Origin: Methanosphaera sp.
Lineage (GTDB): Archaea > Methanobacteriota > Methanobacteria > Methanobacteriales > Methanobacteriaceae
NCBI GenBank assembly: GCA_017430835.1
Contig: JAFRMD010000029.1
Location: forward strand, 1-15,044
Direction of reading: 5' to 3'
Length of the DNA stretch: 15,044 nucleotides
The notes under the pieces were generated by a model. It searched no databases. It worked only from the letters and a program-made list of their open reading frames with translations, and was not told the origin of the DNA. Positions 6,643-12,945 of the stretch are shown piece after piece (positions within the stretch are counted from its first letter, which is position 1; every line of letters begins with the position of its first letter). The translations under genes and the position numbers were made by a program.

Positions 6643-7920
6643 TTAAATTTTAGGTTCTATAACAGTCTTACCATTCATGTAAGGTACAAGAACTTCCGGT
6701 ACTTTAATACTGCCATCTTCTTGCTGGTAATTTTCAAGGATACAACACATTGTTCTTTCAGTTGCTATAGCAGTACTGTTTAATGTATGTAATATTTTAG
6801 AATCACTGGCTCCTGCTTTTCCTACCCTAGTTTTAATTTTTCTTGCCTGGTAATCCTTACAATTAGTGCATGATACTAATTCCCTGTAAGTTTCAGAACC
6901 AGGGAACCAAGCTTCAAGGTCGTATTTTATTGCGGCATTATCATTTAATGCAGATGATACTATAGAAACTATACGATAAGGTAATCTCAATTTTTTATAA
7001 ATTTCCTCGGTTACTTCCAACAATTTTTTATGTTCATTGGTGGATTCTTCTGGAGTAGAATATACAAATTGTTCAACCTTTTCAAATTGATGTACTCTGA
7101 AAATTCCCAGGGTATCTTTTCCATGAGATCCGGCTTCTTTTCTGAAGCATGTGGATAAGGCGCAGTATCTTAACGGCAAATCATCTGAATCTATGATTTC
7201 ATCTCTGTGAAGTGCAGCCAATGTTTGTTCGGCAGTTGCAATTAAATATAAATCTTCGTTTTCTACTTTGTATAATGTTTCTTCGAATTCTCCCAATTCT
7301 GATGTTTCAGAAGCTACTTGACTTTTAATAAAGAAGGGTGTTTGTAATGGCGTGTACCCCTTTTGAACTAATTCGTTTAATGCAAATTGTATTAATGCAA
7401 GGTTCATAAATAAAATGTCCTGTTTTAAATAATAGAATCTGGAACCTGCAATACTGGCTGCTGTTTCTGTGTCTGCTCCATCAATTTTTTCTATTAAGTC
7501 AACATGGTTTAATGGTGTAAAATTAAAGGAGGGCGGTGTTCCTTCCTTTTTAACTATTACGTTATCCTCTTCTGTGTCGGATACAGGTACTTCATCATCG
7601 ATTAAGTTACCTACTTTGTATCTATAATCATCCCTTAGCTTTTCATATTCTTCAATTTTTGGTTCTAATTCTTTAATTTCATTGGCTACTTCTTTGGATT
7701 TTTTTACAACTTCCTGGATGTTTCCATCTTTTTTTGCCTGTTTGAAAGATTTTGATAATTTATTTTTTTCTGAACGTAAAGTGTTTAACCTTTTTAGTCC
7801 ATCCCTCCATAAATTATCATATTCTATTACTTTTTCTGCGTTTGTTGTTTCTCTGAATCTTTTTTTCTCGGATTCGAATATGATTTCTGGTTCTTCTCTA
7901 AATAATTTTATATCTAACAA
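6643..7920 (-). CDS. serS: Seryl-tRNA synthetase, common (type 1) form
   Basis: Charges tRNA-Ser with serine. The 425-residue protein is the common class II SerRS. It has an N-terminal coiled-coil arm (about 30-105, rich in Lys/Glu), then the catalytic core with the serine-binding TAE (229-231), motif 2 (CFRKEAGSHGKDT at 258-270, then FRVHQFEKVE at 274-283), SCTNCKDYQARKI (350-362) and motif 3 (NSTAIATERTMCCILENYQ, 381-399). This is not the rare zinc-containing SerRS of some methanogens. It starts with TTG at 7920: no ATG is available there, the N terminus MLDIKLFRE is family-typical, and AGGGGT lies six bases upstream. The RDD gene ends ten bases before the start, so both are probably on one transcript with hypE. 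Confidence 0.96.
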   Translation of the reverse strand: MLDIKLFREEPEIIFESEKKRFRETTNAEKVIEYDNLWRDGLKRLNTLRSEKNKLSKSFKQAKKDGNIQEVVKKSKEVANEIKELEPKIEEYEKLRDDYRYKVGNLIDDEVPVSDTEEDNVIVKKEGTPPSFNFTPLNHVDLIEKIDGADTETAASIAGSRFYYLKQDILFMNLALIQFALNELVQKGYTPLQTPFFIKSQVASETSELGEFEETLYKVENEDLYLIATAEQTLAALHRDEIIDSDDLPLRYCALSTCFRKEAGSHGKDTLGIFRVHQFEKVEQFVYSTPEESTNEHKKLLEVTEEIYKKLRLPYRIVSIVSSALNDNAAIKYDLEAWFPGSETYRELVSCTNCKDYQARKIKTRVGKAGASDSKILHTLNSTAIATERTMCCILENYQQEDGSIKVPEVLVPYMNGKTVIEPKI

Positions 7921-7930
7921 TATATGACCC

Positions 7931-9028
7931 CTATTCTTCCTTTTGTTTTGTTTGATTGGTATGTGATGCTGGTTCTAGTTCTTCAAAGTCATCATCATCT
8001 TCGTCATCTTCAATATCAGTTAAATCAATGAAATCAAAATCGTCATCAAAAACTATTCCATCATCTTTTTCTGGTTCTAATTCTACAAAATCATCTTCTT
8101 GGTCTGTAACCTCTTCTGATAAATTCTGTAATGTTAAATCTTCAGATTCTTCAATAACATCTTCTGATGTTGTTGAGGATAATTCTTCAGATTCTTCAAT
8201 TTCATCCCCAAATATGTCCTTGACAATTTCTTCATCAGTCATATACTCATCATCATAGTTTGCTGTTGTATCTGCTGCAACTTCAACCTCTGAATTTTCT
8301 TCATCAATTTTTCCTATTTCTGGTTTTATTTCCTCAACAATAGGCGTTTCAATTGCTTCTTTAGCAATTTCATCTTCAACTACTTCTCCAGTGATTTCAT
8401 CTTCAACTGTTTCATCAATATCATGGTCCACTATGATTTCTTCAGAATCTTTTTTAACTTCTTCGACATCTTCTTTAGGTATTGTGTCTTCTTCTACATC
8501 AGTTGAAGTTTCATCCAAAATTGCTTTTTCAGCAACAACATCAGCATATTCGGAAGATGGTGTTACTTTTTCAACGTTTTCAACTATTTCTTCAGGTTTC
8601 TCCTCCTGAATACTGTTAACATGTTCTAATTCTTCATCTGCATAAACATCAGTTCCAGCTAATTTATCAAATAATCTTGATGGAAAATTAAATATTTTTC
8701 CAATGATTATGTCAAATATTAATGGAATCCAAAATATTTTTGTTATATTACGAATAAAAGCTTTTGGATAACTCATATAGCCCTCTTCGTCAGAAACATA
8801 TAAATGAGTCATTTTTTTACCAATTGTCTTATTTGTTTTAGCTTCCAATATTGTGAAATAAAATATTGTAACTAATGCTAATACAACTATATCATAATTT
8901 GACAACAACATTTGGTTGTTGATACGGGATAATAATATATAAAGAATATTATTGACTAATGCTGTAAACAATGTTACAACTATAGCATCTATAATTAATG
9001 CTTTGGTTCTTTGTGTGAAATGCTCCAT
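7931..9028 (-). CDS. RDD-family membrane protein with a long acidic tail
   Basis: A 365-residue protein of two very different halves. The first ~130 residues are an RDD domain: QRTKALIIDAIVV with the conserved Arg and Asp (Arg7, Asp14), membrane segments at about 10-34, 46-62 and 97-112, the TNKTIGKK loop (66-72), RN at 93-94 and LFDKLAGTDVY (119-129). The remaining ~235 residues are almost all Asp, Glu, Ser, Thr and Val with acidic runs such as DIEDDEDDDDFEELEP, no predicted fold, and should lie in the cytoplasm. Function is unknown; some RDD proteins are linked to ion transport. ATG 9028 is chosen because AGAGGG (9035-9040) sits six bases upstream; ATG 9046 would overlap hypE and precede that site. 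The gene lies between hypE and serS, all on one strand with almost no gaps. Confidence 0.82.
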   Translation of the reverse strand: MEHFTQRTKALIIDAIVVTLFTALVNNILYILLSRINNQMLLSNYDIVVLALVTIFYFTILEAKTNKTIGKKMTHLYVSDEEGYMSYPKAFIRNITKIFWIPLIFDIIIGKIFNFPSRLFDKLAGTDVYADEELEHVNSIQEEKPEEIVENVEKVTPSSEYADVVAEKAILDETSTDVEEDTIPKEDVEEVKKDSEEIIVDHDIDETVEDEITGEVVEDEIAKEAIETPIVEEIKPEIGKIDEENSEVEVAADTTANYDDEYMTDEEIVKDIFGDEIEESEELSSTTSEDVIEESEDLTLQNLSEEVTDQEDDFVELEPEKDDGIVFDDDFDFIDLTDIEDDEDDDDFEELEPASHTNQTKQKEE

Positions 9029-9034
9029 AATTGA

Positions 9035-9040
9035 CCCTCT
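9035..9040 (-). promoter_or_regulatory. Ribosome binding site that decides the RDD-gene start
   Basis: AGAGGG on the minus strand, six bases before the ATG ending at 9028, and touching the hypE stop codon. It argues for reinitiation just after hypE and against the upstream ATG at 9046. Confidence 0.55.
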
Positions 9041-10068
9041 TAACATACCCGAGGTACTGGATCAGCTATCGGTGGTTCAATAAGTCTTTCTCCACCAATA
9101 AGTGTTTCCATAATTACCCGTTTTCCTTCAGTAACTTCACCTATAATATCAGCATCCTTACCATACTTAGTTTTTTGTATAGCTTGTAAAACATCTTCTG
9201 CTGTATCTGCTTTTACACCCATTACAATTTTTCCTTCATTTGCAACTTCAAATGGATCAATACCCAGCATGTCAGATACTGCTTCTACTTCTGATTTTAC
9301 AGGTATTCTTTCTTCATCCAATCTCATACCAACTGATGCTTTTGTAGCCATCTCATTTAATGCGTTGGCTATTCCACCACGTGTTGGATCCTTCATTGCT
9401 GTTATTGTTCCCACTTCTTTTGCAGCTTCTACCATTCCCCAAACAGGAGCTACATCTGATTTTAATTCGGTTTCGTATCCAAAACCTTCACGTTTTGACA
9501 TGATAGCCATTCCATGATCTCCAACACTGCCAGTTATAATAACTTTATCTCCCACTTCCAGTCCGGAGTCCTTGACTATTTCATCTTTTCGTCCTACTCC
9601 AATACCTGCAGTTGTGATAATCATACTGTCTAATTTGTCACTATCAATTACTTTGGTGTCTCCAGTAATGATTGCTGCTCCCACTTCTTCACAGGTTTCA
9701 TTCATAGATTTTATAATTTGCTCCAAGTCAGATCTTTCAAAACCTTCACTTATTACCATTGCATTACTTAATGATAAAGGTTTTACACCCATTACTGAAA
9801 TATCATTTAATGTACCTGCGGCTGAAATTCTACCTATGTCTCCACCAGGGAAAAATAAGGGTTGTACAGTATGACTGTCAATTGTTGTTACTATAACATG
9901 TTCATCATCTAATGGAATTGTTGCACTATCATCTAAAGATTCTAAACCTATTCCACCATTTACACTTGTTTTTGTTATATTTCCGAGTATAACTTCAGAA
10001 ATCATATCTTGCATTACTTCTCCACCAGCACCATGAACCATATTTATCTTATCATCATTATATGCCAT
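9040..10068 (-). CDS. hypE: Hydrogenase maturation protein HypE (carbamoyl dehydratase)
   Basis: HypE makes the cyanide ligand of the [NiFe]-hydrogenase iron. HypF carbamoylates its C-terminal cysteine, and HypE dehydrates this to a thiocyanate with ATP and passes the CN to HypCD. The 342-residue protein ends in PRVC, so the essential terminal Cys342 is present. Other motifs: VHGAGGEVMQDMI (11-23), DDSATI (46-51), the GDIGRISAAGTLNDISVMGV block (76-95, AIR-synthase fold), VIITGSVGDHGMAIMS and the KDPTRGGIANALNEMA helix. ATG 10068 has AGGTTT six bases upstream. The other hyp genes and hydrogenase genes are not in the window; hypE heads a minus-strand group with the RDD gene and serS. Confidence 0.97.
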   Translation of the reverse strand: MAYNDDKINMVHGAGGEVMQDMISEVILGNITKTSVNGGIGLESLDDSATIPLDDEHVIVTTIDSHTVQPLFFPGGDIGRISAAGTLNDISVMGVKPLSLSNAMVISEGFERSDLEQIIKSMNETCEEVGAAIITGDTKVIDSDKLDSMIITTAGIGVGRKDEIVKDSGLEVGDKVIITGSVGDHGMAIMSKREGFGYETELKSDVAPVWGMVEAAKEVGTITAMKDPTRGGIANALNEMATKASVGMRLDEERIPVKSEVEAVSDMLGIDPFEVANEGKIVMGVKADTAEDVLQAIQKTKYGKDADIIGEVTEGKRVIMETLIGGERLIEPPIADPVPRVC

Positions 10069-10091
10069 TTAATTAAACCTTCTATTTTTTT

Positions 10092-10117
10092 AATATTTAT
10101 ATTGATATAATATATGT
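10092..10117 (-). promoter_or_regulatory. Candidate promoter region for hypE-RDD-serS
   Basis: On the minus strand this AT-rich stretch contains two overlapping TATA-like tracts (CATATATTATATC and CAATATAAAT). The distal one would give a short leader of roughly 15-20 nt. The exact box cannot be fixed by eye. Confidence 0.3.
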
Positions 10118-10185
10118 TAATACTAATATTTTAAAATTGTCATGGAGTAAAAAGTTAAATTATAATAAAAATAGTTTAATAATAA

Positions 10186-10219
10186 TAAAAAATGTTTTAA
10201 AAATGAGATTATAAAAAAA
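10186..10219 (-). terminator. T-tract terminator of histone gene 1
   Basis: Downstream of the histone stop on the minus strand there is a T7 run (10213-10219) and further T-rich sequence (T5-T6). Such tracts are sufficient for archaeal intrinsic termination. Confidence 0.45.
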
Positions 10220-10235
10220 GATAGTTATAATTAGC

Positions 10236-10436
10236 TTACTGTGTAGCTAATTTAATATCTTCTGCTTTAACTGTTTTACGACCAGCATGTTTAGCTAGTT
10301 TAACTGCATCTAATGCAATTATTTCTGCTTGTTCTTCAATTGCTACTGCAAGTTCTTTTGCTGCATCATCACTTGCTCTTGCTGCACCTGCATTTTTTAA
10401 AATTCTTTTAACTGGTGCAATTGGTAATTCTGCCAT
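10236..10436 (-). CDS. Archaeal histone 1 (HMf-like)
   Basis: A single histone fold of 66 residues that wraps and compacts DNA as dimers and larger stacks. The N terminus [17 protein letters not shown], the RASDDA turn, the [15 protein letters not shown] block and the loop residues RKT are standard for Methanobacteriales histones. The protein stops right after KLATQ, a few residues short of HMfB, which ends in a basic RRFKK tail. The central helix ([17 protein letters not shown]) has fewer charged residues than its neighbour paralogue. Conserved Gly17 (NAGA), matching the small residue at the stacking interface of HMf-type histones, would allow stacking. Both AGGAG (10448-10452) and GTGAT (10440-10444) lie upstream of ATG 10436. 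It has its own strong-looking TATA box, fitting an abundant protein. Confidence 0.96.
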   Translation of the reverse strand: MAELPIAPVKRILKNAGAARASDDAAKELAVAIEEQAEIIALDAVKLAKHAGRKTVKAEDIKLATQ

Positions 10437-10484
10437 ATTATCACTTTCTCCTATAATTATATAATTATAGATATATAAGAGTGA

Positions 10485-10494
10485 CTATATAAAG
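10485..10494 (-). promoter_or_regulatory. TATA box of histone gene 1
   Basis: Minus-strand CTTTATATAG, close to the archaeal TATA consensus, preceded by A-rich sequence suitable for TFB (BRE). It predicts a start near 10462-10466 and a leader of about 27 nt before ATG 10436. Confidence 0.6.
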
Positions 10495-10751
10495 TTTTTT
10501 TATTTAAAGCTCATATAATTGTTCCTTTTATTAATAACAAAATAAATTTAAAATATATTCCTTTTCAATTGCAATTTATTTTTATTAAATGTTTCTAAGA
10601 ATAATAATTTTAATATAGAAATAATCAATGAATTTAAAAATATTTTTTTAATTATAAAATGACAAAAAATTCTTTGTTCGATATAATATTGTAAAACAAT
10701 AATTATAACTCATTTTATTTAATAAATCTTTATTGAAATGACTACTTATTG

Positions 10752-10782
10752 AAAAAATTTATAAAAAAAATTGTTTAAAAAA
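10752..10782 (-). terminator. T-tract terminator of histone gene 2
   Basis: Three T runs on the minus strand (T6 at 10777-10782, T8 at 10763-10770, T6 at 10752-10757) lie 37 bases and more beyond the histone 2 stop. Clustered T tracts are typical of archaeal termination. Confidence 0.5.
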
Positions 10783-10818
10783 TAGAATAAAATAGATATA
10801 TCTCCATTAAAAGAAAAA

Positions 10819-11019
10819 TTATTCTCTTGCTAAGATTATATCTTGTGCTTTAACGGTTTTACGACCAGCATGTTTAGCAAGTCTTGTTGCGTCACGAGCT
10901 AAATCTTCACCAATCTCTTCCAATACTTTTGCAAGTTCTTCGGATGCTTCATCACTAATTCTTGTAGCTCCTGCATTTTTTAATAATCTTTTAACAGGTG
11001 CAATTGGTAATTCAGTCAT
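10819..11019 (-). CDS. Archaeal histone 2 (HMf-like paralogue)
   Basis: A second 66-residue histone fold, clearly a paralogue of the gene 382 bases away. The N terminus [17 protein letters not shown] and the [15 protein letters not shown] block match almost exactly. Differences cluster in the central helix, here more charged (EELAKVLEEIGEDLARDATR), and at the end (ILARE). ATG 11019 is chosen because family members begin MxELPIAP; a TTG at 11028 would add three residues but lacks family support. A GGGGAT tract lies upstream at about 11029-11034. The two genes share a stretch of near-identical DNA around the GRKT motif. The separate promoter and terminators suggest independent expression, so the ratio of the two histones could change with conditions. 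Confidence 0.96.
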   Translation of the reverse strand: MTELPIAPVKRLLKNAGATRISDEASEELAKVLEEIGEDLARDATRLAKHAGRKTVKAQDIILARE

Positions 11020-11070
11020 TATATTCAATATCCCCTTTTATTTTATATATTATAATTATATTGAAGTTCT

Positions 11071-11082
11071 ATTTATATTTAC
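11071..11082 (-). promoter_or_regulatory. TATA box of histone gene 2
   Basis: Minus-strand GTAAATATAAAT about 55 bases before the start. Transcription would begin near 11050, giving a leader of about 30 nt. Confidence 0.45.
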
Positions 11083-11230
11083 TGATAAAAAAAACTTTAA
11101 ATAACATAATATTAAAAAAAAATTAAGAATATTCATATTTTAAAAGATTTATGTATTATAATCCAACATAACGAATGAAATCCCAATTTAAAACCATGAT
11201 AAAAACTATTCTAATGTATAATTACAATCA

Positions 11231-11246
11231 GGTGAATATTTTCACC
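11231..11246 (-). terminator. Perfect stem-loop across the stop codon of the small gene
   Basis: GGTGAA (11231-11236) and TTCACC (11241-11246) form a six-base-pair perfect stem with a four-base loop. On the minus strand it covers the last Trp codon and the TGA stop of the 67-residue gene. A weak T run follows about 30 bases later. It may terminate or protect the mRNA end. Confidence 0.4.
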
Positions 11247-11445
11247 ACAAATCATCTAAATCTTCTTCATTATACGATTTCATTCTAGGTCTGTCATCTT
11301 CAATTTCATCAAGTGATGGTAATTTTTTTAGTTCAATTTCGATAAGATACTCATAATATCTCTTCAATGTTAATCCTGAAACTTTTTTACAAACAGCTCT
11401 TGCTTTTCTTTGTAAATTAGGATCTATATTTATGTCCATTTGCAT
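11242..11445 (-). CDS. Small protein of unknown function, possibly ribbon-helix-helix
   Basis: A 67-residue protein I do not recognise. Residues 3-9 (MDINIDP) could form a short strand, followed by two helices (LQRKARAVCKKVSG and TLKRYYEYLIEIELKKL). That strand-helix-helix order with a basic first helix resembles ribbon-helix-helix DNA-binding proteins and some antitoxins. The C-terminal third is acidic (LDEIEDD, NEEDLDDLW), as in antitoxins that mask a toxin, but no toxin gene is adjacent. ATG 11445 is favoured by AGGGT seven bases upstream; ATG 11439 is the alternative. It stands alone between AT-rich gaps and ends in a perfect hairpin over its stop codon. The codon pattern looks like genuine coding sequence. 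Confidence 0.7.
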   Translation of the reverse strand: MQMDINIDPNLQRKARAVCKKVSGLTLKRYYEYLIEIELKKLPSLDEIEDDRPRMKSYNEEDLDDLW

Positions 11446-11877
11446 TTTAAAAACCCTATCATTTTATAGAAAAATATTGTATTATTTGATAAAATATATT
11501 ATAATTATTTTCCATATTAATCTTAATCAATTATATCAATAGTTAATAATATTTTCATACCACTTACTAATTGTAAGTATAATTTGTTATATCAAATATT
11601 CAAGTCCAAAAAAATGATAACAATAATATAAATTAAATATATTTTTCAGTAGCTCAACAATAAATATAAATAATATAGAATGAATATATTATAACATTAT
11701 TGTAAAAATAGTATAGTACTATAATACTCGAAGATTTAATAAAGTCATTAAATCATTATTACAAACTTAATTTAACTATACTAATAAATAATTAGAGTAT
11801 TATGCGGATTTTAATTAATTATAATAAAAATTATTATTAACACATGTACTACATGGAAAAAAATATGAGGTGAAAAC
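11446..11877. other. AT-rich non-coding region between divergent genes
   Basis: This holds the promoters of the small gene (-) and of S8e-polB2 (+), but no single TATA box stands out among many AT tracts. It has several inverted repeats: ACTTAC/GTAAGT with a five-base loop (11562-11578), a 12-base perfect palindrome TATAGTACTATA (11712-11723), and a nine-base inverted pair ATAATACTC (11722-11730) / GAGTATTAT (11795-11803). There is no protein-like reading frame and no recognisable RNA gene. Confidence 0.55.
11867..11873 (+). promoter_or_regulatory. Consensus ribosome binding site of S8e
   Basis: GAGGTGA four bases before ATG 11878, the best Shine-Dalgarno match in the window. It fits a highly translated ribosomal protein. 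Confidence 0.75.
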
Positions 11878-12258
11878 ATGGCAATTTGGCAAGGAAGTTC
11901 ATTAAGAAAACCTACTGGTGCTAGATCCAGAAGAAACAAAAATAAAAGAAATGCTGAATTCGGAAGAACTCCAGCAGATACCAGAATTGGAGAAGAAGTT
12001 AAAAAAGAAATAGTTGTAAGAGGAAATGGTACAAAAACCAGAGCAACCGTTGCAAACAGAATCAACGTTATTGACCCTAAAGATAACTCCAGCAAAAACG
12101 TTGAAATTAAAACCGTACTCGAAAACTCTGCTAACGCTCACTTTGTAAGAAGAAACATTATTACAAAAGGTGCTATCGTAGAAACAGAAATCGGTAAAGC
12201 AAAAATTACTTCAAGACCGGGTCAAAAAGGAATCGTAAACGGTGTATTAATCGAATGA
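11878..12258 (+). CDS. rps8e: 30S ribosomal protein S8e
   Basis: Archaeal/eukaryal small-subunit ribosomal protein with no bacterial counterpart. The 126-residue protein has the family start (MAIWQGSSLRKPTGARSR), an Arg/Lys-rich N-terminal arm for rRNA contact, GRTPADTRIG (29-38), and the C-terminal barrel with KGAIVETEIGKAKITSRPGQ (157-style blocks do not apply; here about residues 97-116) ending GIVNGVLIE. Length and order fit archaeal S8e. A perfect GAGGTGA precedes ATG 11878. Its TGA stop shares bases with the polB2 ATG (ATGA, 12255-12258), so the two are translationally coupled. I recall the same pairing of S8e and the small PolB gene in Methanothermobacter. Confidence 0.97.
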   Translation: MAIWQGSSLRKPTGARSRRNKNKRNAEFGRTPADTRIGEEVKKEIVVRGNGTKTRATVANRINVIDPKDNSSKNVEIKTVLENSANAHFVRRNIITKGAIVETEIGKAKITSRPGQKGIVNGVLIE

Positions 12259-12905
12259 GCATTCCAAAGATTATTGAAGAACAGGTAACGGAGCTTCTAA
12301 GCTCCATAAACCAAAATCTTCCAGAAGATATGGAGTTAGAACTGGAAGGTTACTATGATAGAGGATTCTTTGTTTCAAAGAAGAGATATGCTGTTATAGA
12401 TGATGGTGAAATAACCGTTAAAGGTTTAGAACTTGTTCGTAGAGATTGGGCTCCAGTAGCTAAAAATACGCAACATGCAGTATTAGAAGCTATACTTAAA
12501 GACGCTTCACCAAAAAAAGCTAAAAAAATAGTAAAAAATGTTATCAAAGAATTAAATAGCGGTGAAGTAGAATTAGAAGACTTAGTTATCCACACCAAAT
12601 TAACAAAAAGACCAGAAAATTATAAGCAAATTGCACCACACGTAATTGCAGCTGAAAAATTAAGAATGAATGGTCAAAAAATAACTACAGGATCCATTAT
12701 TCGTTACATAATTACTAAAGGTAACCAACCAATTAGCAGAAGGGCAGAACCAATAGAATTTATTGGCAATAAAGAATATGACCCAGAATACTACATTGAA
12801 CATCAAGTTTTACCTGCAACTCTAAGAATCTTAGAATCCATAGGATATTCCGAGGAGCAAATAATGAATAATGAAAAACAAACAAGTCTTGACAGTTACT
12901 TTTAA
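12255..12905 (+). CDS. polB2: Family B DNA polymerase, small C-terminal subunit of a split PolB
   Basis: A 216-residue protein matching only the C-terminal (end of palm and thumb) part of archaeal PolB. Visible motifs: GYYDRGFFVSKKRYAVID (32-49, containing the conserved KKRY motif), KGLELVRRDWAPVAKNTQ (56-73), HTKLTKRPENY (113-123), HVIAAEKL (129-136) and YDPEYYIEHQVLPATLRILE (175-194). The exonuclease and the polymerase aspartates (DxxSLYP, YGDTDS) are absent, as expected if the large subunit is encoded elsewhere. Methanobacteriales are known for this split; it is a natural break, not a truncation. The last eight residues, QTSLDSYF (209-216), match a PCNA-binding PIP box (QxxLxxYF), so this small subunit should anchor the enzyme to the sliding clamp. 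It overlaps S8e by four bases. Confidence 0.93.
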   Translation: MSIPKIIEEQVTELLSSINQNLPEDMELELEGYYDRGFFVSKKRYAVIDDGEITVKGLELVRRDWAPVAKNTQHAVLEAILKDASPKKAKKIVKNVIKELNSGEVELEDLVIHTKLTKRPENYKQIAPHVIAAEKLRMNGQKITTGSIIRYIITKGNQPISRRAEPIEFIGNKEYDPEYYIEHQVLPATLRILESIGYSEEQIMNNEKQTSLDSYF

Positions 12906-12945
12906 TTTTAAACCCCTTAAAAAAACACTTATTTTAAAAAAAGTA
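12904..12945. terminator. Terminator region between convergent polB2 and the UbiB-like gene
   Basis: Forty bases between two converging stops. The plus strand carries TTTTAATTTTAAA after polB2. The minus strand carries two T7 runs (12936-12942 and 12919-12925) after the UbiB-like stop. A near-palindrome centred on TTTTAAAA (12927-12944) lies between them. Termination in both directions is likely. Confidence 0.5.

Larger units (their letters stand above)
10437..10818. other. Non-coding stretch between the two histone genes
   Basis: No reading frame with protein-like composition on either strand. The left end holds the leader and promoter of histone gene 1; the right end holds T-tract terminators of histone gene 2 (minus strand). 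The middle (about 10500-10745) is AT-rich with no structure, repeat or RNA gene that I can recognise. Confidence 0.6.

Noticed and set aside
7956..8609. Serine-rich open frames on the plus strand opposite the RDD tail
   Set aside because: They are the mirror of the Asp/Glu-rich tail (GAT/GAA read as ATC/TTC in another frame) with no start signal.
8903..8921. Seven-base-pair perfect hairpin CAACAAC/GTTGTTG
   Set aside because: It lies inside the RDD coding sequence and follows from the Asn-Asn-Gln and Leu-Leu codons of that segment; no RNA role is needed.
10437..10818. Searched for a small RNA or CRISPR-like repeats between the histone genes
   Set aside because: No repeated units, GC-rich stem or promoter-terminator pair beyond those of the histone genes.
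11645..11665. CAGTAGCTCAACAA resembles the D-arm of a tRNA gene
   Set aside because: No acceptor stem, anticodon arm or T-arm (GGTTCGAAT-like) follows at the right distance; the surrounding DNA is AT-rich.
11811..12141. Hydrophobic minus-strand frames opposite S8e
   Set aside because: They lie antisense to a well-identified ribosomal protein and have no family features or binding site.
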